Part shown: piece by piece, positions 17,574-25,960 of the stretch
How positions within the stretch are numbered: the first letter of the stretch is position 1
Layout: each line of letters opens with the position of its first letter
Source: FEN-1219 sp963728995
GTDB taxonomy: Bacteria; Pseudomonadota; Gammaproteobacteria; Steroidobacterales; Rariloculaceae
Direction of reading: 5' to 3'
Assembly (NCBI GenBank): GCA_963728995.1
Contig: CAVSMD010000005.1
Coordinates: 186,001-250,000 of the forward strand
DNA: 64,000 bases
Position numbers and translations under genes: made by a program
The notes under the pieces: generated by a model
Databases searched by the model: none
Told to the model about the DNA's origin: nothing
What the model saw: only the letters and a program-made list of their open reading frames with translations

Positions 17574-19640
17574 CTACTTCGGCGCGCCGCCCCACGCGTG
17601 GCCGAACGCCTCCGCCGCAACGTTCTCGATCAGCGAGCACTCCCCCGCCTCGATGCCGGCGGCGACCGCCGCCACGGCGCGGCGCGTCCGCTGCAACGCG
17701 AACAGTCCCGATACGATGCGGATCGCCCGGTACTTGTCCGCGAGCAGCTGAGCCTGCAGCTCGGCCACGTGCTGCAGGCTCGCGTCGGCGTCGGCCGCGT
17801 GGTGGCAAATCGCGAGCATCGACACGAGATGCTCGACGCACTTGCCGAGTCTCTGCAACGGGATCTGCGCGCGCGTGAGCTCGAGCTGGAAGAACATTCC
17901 TAGCCCCAAATAGCTCCAGCGCAGCATGCGCAGCTTGCGCTCGGCGTAGCGCGCATGGCGGCGCAGCGCCGCCGGTAGAGCGCGATATCGTGGCAGGCAG
18001 GCAGCCGGCACCAGACGCAGCGGCAACCGCACGAGATCGGCGGCGGCATTCGCCAGCACCCAGCCGCCGAGCGCCCAGAGCTTCGGCTGCGCGAGTAACC
18101 GCGCGAGCGCGGCGGCGACGCGCAACGGCTGGCGTGCCACCGCGCCGCCACTTATGCGCAGCAAGCGCTGCTCGTCCGGCAGCTTGCCGCCACCGGGCGC
18201 AACGTTCACGGATTGGAGCACGCCGAGCAGCGCACCCAGATAACGATCGACGAACCGCTGCGTGACGTCGCGCACCATGCCCATGAGGATCAGATCGTCC
18301 TCGCCTTCGACGACGCCGAAAAGATGCAGATTGACGCGCGCCTCGTTGACGCGACTGCCACGATGGAAGCCGCGTCCGCCGAGCACGTGCTCCGCCGCGA
18401 CCATCGACTCGACTCCGGCGCTCGCAGCCGCGGACTTCGTGAGATCGCGCAACCCGGCCAGATCGACACCGTCGGCGTCCTGCTGCAGCGCCAGGTACGC
18501 CAAGGCTCGCGCCTGCAGCGCGCCACCGAGAATGCGCGCGAGATTCAAACGCGGCACCTCGTGGCGGATCACCGGACCGCCGACGCCGGTGCGTTGTTGC
18601 GCATAATGGCTCGCATCGCGCGCCAGCATGCGCTGATAACCGGCGGCCATCGCCGCCAGCATGCAGCGGCCCATGCGCAGGCAGTAGAACAGCACCTCGA
18701 CGCCCTCCGCAGGAATGCGGTTCGCCTTCGGCACCGGGAAGTTGCGAAAGTGCAGCCTGGAATTGGCGTTCGCGAGAAACGCGGCGACACCGGACGGCTC
18801 GCACCGAAACTCGTACTCGTGCTCGGCGCCGCCGGCGGCGTCCTGCTGGGGCAGCTCGACGATGAACAGACCGATGTTGGGCCCATGCCGCCCGATCCGC
18901 GCGACGATGCCGATCAGTCCGCCGTGCACGGCGTTCGTGATCCAGAGCTTGTTGGCCGCGCCTTCCGCGAACAGCCGGTAGCTGCCATCCGCCTGCTCCT
19001 CGACGTACGCCTGGATCTTCTTCGCGTTCACCCCCGTGCCGACCTCCGTCAGGCCGAAGGCCATCGGCCGCCCCTCGGCCACGAGCGGCAGGAACGTGCG
19101 CCGTTGGGCGTCGTCACCGTAGGCAAGCAGCGAGCCCGCGCCGATCGTGAGCTGACCGGAGATCTCCACGGCGAGCGGCGCGAGACCGTTCGCGGCCAGC
19201 GCTTCCTCGAGGGCCGCGAGCGCTCCGTACGACGCGCCTGCGCCGCCGAACTCCGCCGGCACGGTGTAGCCGAAGCCGCGCTCGGCAGCGACCGCCTTGC
19301 GCAGCGCAGCCGACAACCGGCCGTCCGCCGTGAAGGCCTCGCCGCGGGCAAGGCAGCCGAGCGCCGCCTCGACCACGGCACGCTCGCTGCCTGCGACGCT
19401 GCCCGCCAGGGCGGCGCCGGAGCGCAGCTCCGCCACGTCCGGCAGCGGACCGTAGATCAAGCGCTCGACGAGCCCCGCACGGGTCGGCGCAAGCTTGCGA
19501 TCGACGGCCTGCGCGGCGCTATCGAGGGCGCCGACGTCGCGGGCGGAGTCGGCGTCGCCTGCGGCGGCCAAGGCGCGCGCGGCAGTAGAGGATTGCTGGG
19601 AGCTCATCGGGCGACCTGCGGGTGCTAGCTTGCCGGCCAC
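17574..19640 (-). CDS. Long acyl-CoA dehydrogenase family protein
   Basis: 688-residue flavoenzyme likely oxidising acyl-CoA to enoyl-CoA in beta-oxidation. N-terminal helical domain holds GYTVPAEFGGAGASYGALA. The middle beta-domain contains FGLTEVGTGVNAKKIQ and the GAANKLWITNAVHGGL substrate/FAD segment. The C-terminal helical domain holds VEGEDDLILMGMVRD, whose Glu is the probable catalytic base region. About 190 further residues form a helical extension, making it closer in size to FadE-like enzymes than to the 380-residue type. A second possible start is ATG 19607 (MSSQQ). Divergent from the ArsR operon. Confidence 0.88.
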   Translation of the reverse strand: MAGKLAPAGRPMSSQQSSTAARALAAAGDADSARDVGALDSAAQAVDRKLAPTRAGLVERLIYGPLPDVAELRSGAALAGSVAGSERAVVEAALGCLARGEAFTADGRLSAALRKAVAAERGFGYTVPAEFGGAGASYGALAALEEALAANGLAPLAVEISGQLTIGAGSLLAYGDDAQRRTFLPLVAEGRPMAFGLTEVGTGVNAKKIQAYVEEQADGSYRLFAEGAANKLWITNAVHGGLIGIVARIGRHGPNIGLFIVELPQQDAAGGAEHEYEFRCEPSGVAAFLANANSRLHFRNFPVPKANRIPAEGVEVLFYCLRMGRCMLAAMAAGYQRMLARDASHYAQQRTGVGGPVIRHEVPRLNLARILGGALQARALAYLALQQDADGVDLAGLRDLTKSAAASAGVESMVAAEHVLGGRGFHRGSRVNEARVNLHLFGVVEGEDDLILMGMVRDVTQRFVDRYLGALLGVLQSVNVAPGGGKLPDEQRLLRISGGAVARQPLRVAAALARLLAQPKLWALGGWVLANAAADLVRLPLRLVPAACLPRYRALPAALRRHARYAERKLRMLRWSYLGLGMFFQLELTRAQIPLQRLGKCVEHLVSMLAICHHAADADASLQHVAELQAQLLADKYRAIRIVSGLFALQRTRRAVAAVAAGIEAGECSLIENVAAEAFGHAWGGAPK

Positions 19641-19695
19641 TGTACCGGCTCCTGGGGTGGCGCCGCGAAACGGGAGAAGCCGGAGCGCGAGGGAC

Positions 19696-19747
19696 TTGAC
19701 CGCGCAACGACTTTATATAACTATTTGGTTATCTAACCTATGGGTTA
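19696..19747 (+). promoter_or_regulatory. ArsR operon promoter with overlapping palindromic operator
   Basis: TTGACC (19696-19701) is a good -35; an AT-rich -10 region (TATATAAC, 19714-19721) follows. From 19717 three nested palindromes built on GGTTAT overlap: ATAAC-N6-GTTAT (19717-19732), GGTTA-TC-TAACC (19727-19738) and TAACC-TATG-GGTTA (19734-19747), ending three bases before the arsR ATG. Binding here would block transcription and the ribosome site, fitting autorepression. Confidence 0.6.
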
Positions 19748-19750
19748 TCA

Positions 19751-20107
19751 ATGAGCACCTCCGATCGACTCGATGCCACGTTCTTGGCCCTCGCGGATCC
19801 GACTCGGCGAGCGATCCTCGCCCGATTGGCGCGCGGTGAAGCCTCGGTCATGGAGCTCGCCGAGCCGTTCGACATGAGTCAGCCGGCGATCTCGAAACAT
19901 CTGAAGATGCTCGAGCGGGCCGGTCTGGTGTCGCGCGGTCGCGATGCGCAGCGGCGACCGTGCCGACTCGAGGCGAAGCCGCTCGAAGCCGTCCACGCGT
20001 GGCTCGAGCGCTATCGCGAGCGCTGGGACGCGACCTTTGCGCGACTCGATGCCGTGCTCGCGGAGCTGCAAGCCACGCCCTCCTCCCGCAGAAAAGACAA
20101 TCGCTAG
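19751..20107 (+). CDS. ArsR-family transcriptional repressor
   Basis: 118 residues. Winged helix: FLALADPTRRAILARLARGE then the recognition part MELAEPFDMSQPAISKHLKMLE. There is no metal-binding Cys motif, so this is the non-metal branch usually found with AHSA1/SRPBCC partner genes. It probably represses its own operon through the palindromes at 19717-19747. First gene of a three-gene operon with a VOC and an AHSA1 protein. Confidence 0.93.
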   Translation: MSTSDRLDATFLALADPTRRAILARLARGEASVMELAEPFDMSQPAISKHLKMLERAGLVSRGRDAQRRPCRLEAKPLEAVHAWLERYRERWDATFARLDAVLAELQATPSSRRKDNR

Positions 20108-20117
20108 GAGTCCGAGC

Positions 20118-20567
20118 ATGGCCAAGGTCACCCCGTTTCTCTGGTTCGAAGGCAACATGCGGGCAGCCGTCGACTTCTACATGTCCGTGTTCAAGCAGGC
20201 GCGGGTGATGTCGACGAGCCCGATGTCGGCAACGTTCGAGCTGCTCGGGCAGGAGTTCATGGCGCTGAATGCCGGGCCGCATCACAAGTTCAACGAGGCG
20301 GTCTCGTTCTTCGTGAGCTGCGACGATCAGGCCGAGGTCGACTATTACTGGGAGCGCCTGTCGGCGGGCGGAGGCGAGCAGCCGTGCGGCTGGGTCAAAG
20401 ACAAGTTCGGCTTGTCGTGGCAAGTCATTCCGCGCGCGCTTGGTCGGCTGCTCGCCGACCCGGACCGCGCGAAAGCCGAGCGGGTCATGCAGGCCATGTT
20501 CAAGATGAAGAAGATCGTGATCGTCGATCTCGAGAAGGCTTACGCGGGCGGAGGGCGAGCGTCATGA
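20118..20567 (+). CDS. PhnB-like VOC family protein
   Basis: 149 residues. KVTPFLWFEGNMRAAVDFYMSVF and the C-terminal FVSCDDQAEVDYYWERLSAG and GWVKDKFGLSWQVIP identify the PhnB/'3-demethylubiquinone-9 3-methyltransferase-like' branch of VOC proteins. That enzymatic name is historical; no methyltransferase motif is present. Cytosolic, substrate unknown. Second gene of the ArsR operon, 10 bp after arsR; its stop overlaps the next ATG by four bases. Confidence 0.9.
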   Translation: MAKVTPFLWFEGNMRAAVDFYMSVFKQARVMSTSPMSATFELLGQEFMALNAGPHHKFNEAVSFFVSCDDQAEVDYYWERLSAGGGEQPCGWVKDKFGLSWQVIPRALGRLLADPDRAKAERVMQAMFKMKKIVIVDLEKAYAGGGRAS

Positions 20568-21061
20568 CGAATAACCACAAGAGCACGGTCTCTTTGCCGA
20601 ACGACCTCGAGGTCGTCGTGATCCGCGACTTCGACGCGCCGCGCGAAGTGGTTTTCGACGCCTGGACCCGGCCCGAGATCGTTTCGCGCTGGCTGCTCGG
20701 CCCGCCGGGCTGGACCATGCCGGTGTGCGAAATGGATCTGACGGTGGGCGGCAAGTTCCGGTGGCGCTGGCGGAACGAGGCCGGTGCCGAGTTCGGCTTC
20801 GTCGGCGAGTTTCGCGAGATCGTCAGGCCCTCGCGAATCGTCCACACGGAGCTTTACGATCCCGGCGACGTCGGCGGCAACATGGGCGGCGAGTGCCTCG
20901 TGACCTCGGTGTTCGCGCAGATCGCGGGCGGTACCCAACAGACGATGACGATGCGTTTTCAGTCGAAGGCGGATCGCGACGCGGCACTCAAAACCGGCAT
21001 GACCGATGGCATGGAGCTGAGCTTCCAGAAGCTCGATGCGCTGCTCCGGTCGAGCGACTGA
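20564..21061 (+). CDS. AHSA1/SRPBCC family protein
   Basis: 165 residues, one START-like ligand-binding domain: VVIRDFDAPREVVFDAWTRP, WLLGPPGWTMPVCEMDLTVG, GEFREIVRPSRIVHTELY, and a C-terminal helix containing MTDGMELSFQKLDALL. It probably binds a hydrophobic ligand. Coupled by an ATGA overlap to the VOC gene. ArsR-AHSA1 pairs are common, and the ligand-binding protein is the usual regulated product. Confidence 0.9.
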   Translation: MTNNHKSTVSLPNDLEVVVIRDFDAPREVVFDAWTRPEIVSRWLLGPPGWTMPVCEMDLTVGGKFRWRWRNEAGAEFGFVGEFREIVRPSRIVHTELYDPGDVGGNMGGECLVTSVFAQIAGGTQQTMTMRFQSKADRDAALKTGMTDGMELSFQKLDALLRSSD

Positions 21062-21076
21062 GCGATCGGCGCTCGC

Positions 21077-22072
21077 TCAGAAGATCGCGACGGTGCGCTG
21101 CACGACCCAGAACGCGGCCATCGAGCCGATGCCGTAGGCGGCCATGCGCTGCCAACCGACCGGCGTGCGTAGCGCGCGACCGGCGCACGAGCCAACCCAC
21201 GCCGAACACCGCGCCGATGAACAGCAGCTGGCCGATCTCCACGCCGACATTGAAGAACAGCAGCGCCAGCGGCACGGCCTGCGTCGGTACGCCGACCTCG
21301 CTCAATGCGCCGGCGAAACCGAAACCGTGCAACAGACCAAAAGAGAACGCCACGACCCACGGAAAACGCTCGGTCAGGTCCGCGCGTGCGGTCGTCCCTC
21401 GTCGCGCGAGCTCCGAGGCGAGGAACAAGATGCTGAGCGCGATCACGGCTTCCACCGGCGCCGGCGGCACGTGCACGAAGCCGAGCGTCGCGGCGCCGAG
21501 CGTGATGCTGTGCGCCACCGTGAACGCCGTGACGGTGGCCACGAGGCGGCGCACGCCGCGCACGAGCAGCAGGAGCGCCAGCACGAATAGCAGATGGTCT
21601 ACGCCGAGCAGGATGTGCTCGACGCCGAGGGAGGTATAGGTGTCGACGACCTCGAGCATGCTCGGCCGCGCGGGGATCGTCACCGTGGGCGTGTCGCGCG
21701 TGAGCCGCTGATTCGACGAGCTGCCGTCGAGATAGTCGACACGCAACAGCACGTCGGTCTGCGTCTCGGCGAGCCCGTTGACCTTGAACTGCTTGCCGCC
21801 GAGCCCCCCGGACAGCTGAGCGCGCCATGCTGGAAGCGCACGTCGTCGATGACATACGTGCGCACGGCGTCCGTCAGCGAGCAGCCGTCGGGCACTTGCG
21901 GCTCCAGCACGGCGGCGAGGCCGCCCGAGATCGACACCTTCCACTGCACCGCAAACGTGTCGGGCGCGGTCTCCGTCAGACCGAAGAACGCGGGGCTCAA
22001 GCGGTGCGCCGCGGCGGGCAGCGCCGCCGCGAGCGCGGCCAGCGCCAGCGCGGCGTGCCACCCACCCCTCAC
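21077..22072 (-). CDS. HupE/UreJ family membrane protein, frameshifted
   Basis: About 330 residues after repair. Exported N-terminal domain: signal peptide and HRLSPAFFGLTETAPDTFAV. The C-terminal membrane domain opens with the family motif GVEHILLGVDHLLFVLALLLL, then FTVAHSITLGAATLGF and FSFGLLHGFGFAGAL, with conserved His/Asp that in HupE/UreJ proteins are linked to nickel or cobalt transport. Breaks lie near 21825 and 21185; the last part ends in AAFWVVQRTVAIF. The start overlaps the stop of the upstream PPIase (ATGA). Metal substrate unproven; no hydrogenase or urease gene is nearby. Confidence 0.82.
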
Positions 22073-22918
22073 TCGGTGCCCTCGTCGTCCGGCACCGGCG
22101 TTTCGATGACCACGTCGTACTTCGCCCGCATCTTCTCGTACGCGGCTTCGTTGGCCTCGCGGCGACGTTTTGCCCCGAACTCCTCCGCGACGCGCTCGGC
22201 GATCTCCTCGTACGGCGGCAACCGCGCTTCGCTGCGGCTGCGCAGCCGCACGAGGTGCAGGCCGAAATCCGAGCGATAGGGTCCCGCCCAGTCGCCGGGC
22301 GGATGCGAGAACAATGCCTCGGCCAGGTCGTCGCCGAACAGCACGCGGATCTGCTCGCGCGGCGCTTCGTCATAGGCAGCGCGCAAGGGCGTGTGATCGC
22401 CGACCTCCGTCGGCGGCGTGCCTGCGCGCAGCGCCGCGAGCCCGGCCGCGGCATCCGCCTCGAGCTTCGCGCCGCGCTCGCTCGGGCTGAAGAACACCTG
22501 GTCGAAGCTGACGAGCGGCGGGATCGTGAACAGCTCCGGCGACGCGGCATAGAACGCCCGCAGCGCCTGCTCCGACGACGGCGCGGGATCGGCCAGGTCC
22601 TGCGTGAGATAGCTCATCTTCTCGACGAGCCGGCGGCGCACCTCGTCGTCGTTCTTGTCGAGCCCGAGCGCCACCGCCTGGCGATACAGGACTTCCTCAC
22701 GGACCGTCTGACTCGATGATATCGGCCAGCTCTGCGGGCGTCGGCTCGCGCCCCTGGGCGAGCGCTGCCGTCTCGCGCGCCTTCGCGACCTGCTCGGCCG
22801 AGATCGTGATCCGCTCGCGCCCGCCGCGCACGATTTCTCCGCGCCACGCCGAGATCGCGAACAGCGCGATGCCGATCAGAAGAAAGTGAACGAGGGGATC
22901 TCTGAGGAGCTTGAGCAT
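22069..22918 (-). CDS. Membrane-anchored parvulin-type peptidylprolyl isomerase, frameshifted
   Basis: Periplasmic folding factor of about 280 residues. N-terminal anchor LLRDPLVHFLLIGIALFAISAW, then a SurA/PrsA-like helical part (ITISAEQVAKARETAAL; LGLDKNDDEVRRRLVEKM), then the rotamase-like domain with SFDQVFFSPSERG and GPYRSDFGLHLVRLRSRSE. One frame break near 22700 separates the anchor from the rest. The C-terminal end is ETPVPDDEGTE. It shares a four-base overlap with the HupE gene, a recurring pair in proteobacteria. Confidence 0.83.
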
Positions 22919-22989
22919 GCGTCTGGGGTGGCCGGGGTCGGCGGCATTATGGTCATGCCGACAAAGTGCTCACAAGCCGACGCGCTGCG

Positions 22990-23047
22990 GAAGAAAAAAG
23001 AAGGGTCCCGGCCTCTGGGGGGTATAGGGGGGAAGAAGCCGGGACCC
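22990..23047 (-). terminator. Rho-independent terminator of the DegP-like gene
   Basis: On the minus strand a perfect 10-bp stem (GGGTCCCGGC with GCCGGGACCC, 23003-23012 and 23038-23047) is followed by TTCTTTTTTCTT. It begins 30 bases after the protease stop. The 25-base loop is odd: it contains two C6 runs around TATA on this strand (two G6 runs on the plus strand). Confidence 0.75.
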
Positions 23048-23077
23048 TGTTCGACGCTGGACTACCCGATGAAAACC

Positions 23078-24572
23078 CTAGGAGAAACTCAGCGCCACGA
23101 ACCTTTGCGAGTCACCGCGGCGCACGAGCAGCAACGCACGCGAGTCGCCTTTCTTCGCCGCGTTCAACGCGGCCACGGTCTCGTTCACGTTCTTGACCTT
23201 TTGCTGATTCACACGCGTGATGACGTCGCCGGGATGCATGCCCTTCTCGGCCGCTGCGCTGTCCGGATCGACGGCGACGACGAGCGCGCCGCTGACGTCG
23301 TTCGGCAACTGGAGCTGCGCGCGATCCTCGTCGGTGAGCGCCTGCAGCCTGAGACCGAGGTCGGCGTTCGCCTGAGTGCCGTTGCCACCGGCCGCCGGCT
23401 CCTGTGCCACCTGCTCGTTCTGCGCGGCCTCGCCCAGCTTGACCGTGAGCTCACGGCTCTTGCCGTCGCGCCATACCGTCATCTTGGCTGCCTTGCTCGG
23501 CGGGGCATCGGCCACGGCACGGCTCAACGTGCGCGCCGAATCGATGTCGCGATCGCCGAAGCGGGTGATCACGTCGCCCGCCTGCACGCCGCCGTGCGCG
23601 GCCGGGCCGTCCTTCAGCACCTCCGCGACCAGGGCACCGTGCGTGTCCTTCAGCCCCACGGAAGCCGCGAGCTCGTCGTCGAGGTTCTGGATCTGCACGC
23701 CGAGCCAGCCGCGCTCCACGCTGCCGTTGTTGCGCAGCTCGCCGATCACGGACTTGGCCTGATTGGCCGGGATCGCAAACCCGATGCCGATGTTGCCGCC
23801 GTTCGGCGAGAAGATGGCGGTGTTCACGCCGATCACTTCACCCGCCGCATTGAACACCGGGCCACCCGAGTTGCCGAAGTTGATCGGCGCGTCGAGCTGC
23901 AGGTAATCGTCGTACGGCCCGGACTGAATGTCGCGGCCCCGCGCGGAGATGATCCCCGCCGTCGCGGTCCCGCCGAGCCCGAAAGGATTGCCGATCGCCA
24001 CCACCCAGTCACCCACGCGCGCACGCTCCGAGTCACCGAAAGCAACGTGCGGGAGCCCGGTCGCGTTGACTTTGATCAGCGCGAGATCGGTTTTCGAATC
24101 GTGGCCGACGAGCTTGGCGTCGAACTTGCGGCCATCCTGCATCGTCACTACGATCTTGTCGGCGCCATCGGCGACGTGATTGTTCGTCACGATGTAGCCG
24201 CTCGCATCGATGATGAAGCCGGAGCCCTGGCCTTCGGTCCGCCGTTGACGCGGTTGATTCGGCGCGTTGAAGAACCGGCCGAAGAACTCGTCGAACGGGG
24301 TCTGTTGCCCGCGAGTCCGAATTCGGGTCCTGGAACCGAAAGCCGGTCGGCTGGGCTTGCTCGACCTTGCTGATCATGATGTTGACGACGGCCGGGCTGA
24401 CGGCCTCGATCACGTCGGCGAACGAGCCCGGCGAGGCGCTGTGCGTGGCTACGGCTGGCTGAGCGACGGAGTCGTGGTTGACTCCGACCAGCGCCCCCGT
24501 GAGCCCCGCGGCGGCAATGGCCCCTGCGAGCCAGCCGAAACGCGCGGATCTTTTCTTCCACTGTTCGGTCAT
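23078..24572 (-). CDS. DegP/DegQ-type Do serine protease, frameshifted
   Basis: Periplasmic quality-control protease and chaperone of about 498 residues. N-terminal anchor or signal (GWLAGAIAAAGLTGALVG), then the trypsin-like domain with its catalytic triad: His in NNHVADGADK, Asp in KTDLALIK, Ser in NFGNSGGPVFN. Two PDZ domains follow (VERGWLGVQIQ...GDVITRFG; SGALVVAVDPDS...GDVITRVNQQKV). One missing base near 24305, between DPNSDSR and QQTPFDEFFGRFF, breaks the frame. Start ATG 24572 (MTEQWKK) is preferred to 24611. Divergent from DUF6491 and the two-component genes, as often seen for envelope-stress proteases. Confidence 0.92.
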
Positions 24573-24671
24573 CGCAGATCTCCTTTGAGCGTTGAAGTCT
24601 ATGAGGGTCATGCTAGGCGCCGCGCCCTTACCCGCATCTCAACGGTTCAATACGGATTTGTAATGCGCCCG

Positions 24672-24699
24672 GGTAAGGAGTCGTTAATGTTGCGTTCAG
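24672..24699. promoter_or_regulatory. Three 11-bp-spaced hexamers upstream of DegP/DUF6491
   Basis: GGTAAG-N5-GTTAAT-N5-GTTCAG (24672-24699) lies in the divergent region. The 11-bp spacing matches OmpR-family binding, and such a regulator is encoded two genes downstream. The hexamers are only loosely alike, so this is tentative. Confidence 0.3.
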
Positions 24700-24770
24700 C
24701 TGCCCGGGAGTAACTTTGAGACATGCTGAAAGCACCGATTCGGTGCAAGCCCAATTTCGAGGAGATATCC

Positions 24771-25196
24771 ATGAGTGACACAACGTTCGGCAAGCTCGCG
24801 CGTCTGGGCGCCGCCGCAGGGTTGGCGCTCGGCCTCGGCCTCGGCATGGTCGGCGCGGCCACCGCAGCCGCCAAGGCTCCGGCCCCCGCCGTCGCCGAGC
24901 AAGCGCGGCCGTACGAGGCGGTCGACAGCTTCACGCTGATGACGCGTCCGCACAGCTGGCAGGCGATCGACGAGGACACGGTCATCGTCTGGACCACGCC
25001 CTGGCAGCCGTATCTGGTGGAGCTCGCTTACCCCAGCCACGACCTGCCGTTCGCGCAAACGATCGGCATCACGTCGTTCGGCGCGCGCGTGTATGCGCGC
25101 TTCGATGCGGTACGGATAGCCGGCTTCCGTTACCCTATCAACAGCATCTATAAGATGACGCGGGAAGAGGCCCGGGAGCTGACCCGCAAGTCCTGA
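24771..25196 (+). CDS. DUF6491 family exported protein
   Basis: 141 residues. Signal peptide 10-35 (AAAGLALGLGLGMVGAATAA), then the family pattern: SFTLMTRPHSWQAIDEDTVIVW, PWQPYLVELAYPSHDLPFA, SFGARVYARFDAVRIAG and a short C-terminal helix. Function unknown. GAGGAG is followed by ATG 24771, preferred to an earlier ATG at 24723. It lies directly upstream of the two-component genes, separated from them by a hairpin, and may be a target or an accessory sensor protein. Confidence 0.78.
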   Translation: MSDTTFGKLARLGAAAGLALGLGLGMVGAATAAAKAPAPAVAEQARPYEAVDSFTLMTRPHSWQAIDEDTVIVWTTPWQPYLVELAYPSHDLPFAQTIGITSFGARVYARFDAVRIAGFRYPINSIYKMTREEARELTRKS

Positions 25197-25204
25197 GCAA
25201 CCAT

Positions 25205-25229
25205 GGACCCCGACGCTGCGTCGGGGTCC
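25205..25229 (+). terminator. Perfect hairpin between DUF6491 and response-regulator genes
   Basis: An 11-bp perfect stem (GGACCCCGACG / CGTCGGGGTCC) with a CTG loop starts nine bases after the DUF6491 stop. There is no T-run after it, so it may be a weak terminator, an attenuator or an mRNA-stability element rather than a classical terminator. It ends 42 bases before the response-regulator GTG. Confidence 0.5.
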
Positions 25230-25270
25230 GTCGCCGCTCGGGGGCACGCCGGGTCGCGATAGGAAACATA

Positions 25271-25948
25271 GTGCGCATTCTGGTAATCGAGGACGACAAG
25301 GACGTCGCCTCTTTCATTCGCAGCGGGCTCGTCCAAGCCGGCTGCAACGTCGATCATGCCGGGAACGGCAAGGACGGCCTGTTCCTCGCCACCACGGAAA
25401 AATACGACGCGCTGATCGTCGATCGCATGCTGCCGGGCGTCGATGGCCTCACGTTGATCCGCACGTTGCGCGCGTCGGCCAATGCCACACCGGTGCTGAT
25501 CCTCTCCGCGCTCGGCGAGGTCGACGATCGCGTCAAGGGCCTGAAGGCCGGCGGTGACGACTATCTCGTCAAACCGTTCGCGTTCAGCGAGCTCCTCGCG
25601 CGTCTCGAGGCGCTCGCGCGTCGCGCGAAGAGCGGCGGCGACGCGCCAACGACCGTCCTGCGCGCCGCCGATCTCGAAATGGATCTGCTGCGCCGCGAGG
25701 TTCACCGCGCGGGCCAGCCGATCGATCTGCAGCCGCGCGAGTTCCAGCTGCTCGAGTTCCTGCTCCGCCACACGGGCCAGGTCGTGACTCGAACGATGCT
25801 GCTCGAAGGCGTATGGGACTATCACTTCGACCCGCAGACGAACGTCATCGACGTGCACATCAGCCGGCTTCGATCGAAGATCGATCGCGGCTTCGCCCGG
25901 CCGTTGCTGCATACGGTTCGCGGCGTCGGCTATCGGCTCGACGGTTAG
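25271..25948 (+). CDS. OmpR-family response regulator
   Basis: 225 residues. Receiver domain (1-120): acidic pocket VIEDDKD, phospho-acceptor Asp51 in LIVDRMLPG, Lys101 in YLVKPF. The C-terminal winged helix (about 130-222) has LQPREFQLLEFLLRHTGQVV and the recognition helix TNVIDVHISRLRSKID. GTG start with AGGAAA ten bases upstream. Operon with the histidine kinase 12 bp downstream. Targets unknown; the divergent DegP and DUF6491 genes are natural candidates. Confidence 0.95.
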   Translation: MRILVIEDDKDVASFIRSGLVQAGCNVDHAGNGKDGLFLATTEKYDALIVDRMLPGVDGLTLIRTLRASANATPVLILSALGEVDDRVKGLKAGGDDYLVKPFAFSELLARLEALARRAKSGGDAPTTVLRAADLEMDLLRREVHRAGQPIDLQPREFQLLEFLLRHTGQVVTRTMLLEGVWDYHFDPQTNVIDVHISRLRSKIDRGFARPLLHTVRGVGYRLDG

Positions 25949-25960
25949 CCGCGAACCGCG

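Noticed and set aside
22886..24373. 495-codon plus-strand frame opposite DegP
   Set aside because: Shadow of the protease; the catalytic triad and PDZ domains are on the minus strand.
25205..25229. Treating the hairpin before the response regulator as a riboswitch
   Set aside because: A simple perfect stem of 11 bp with a 3-base loop shows no aptamer-like structure.
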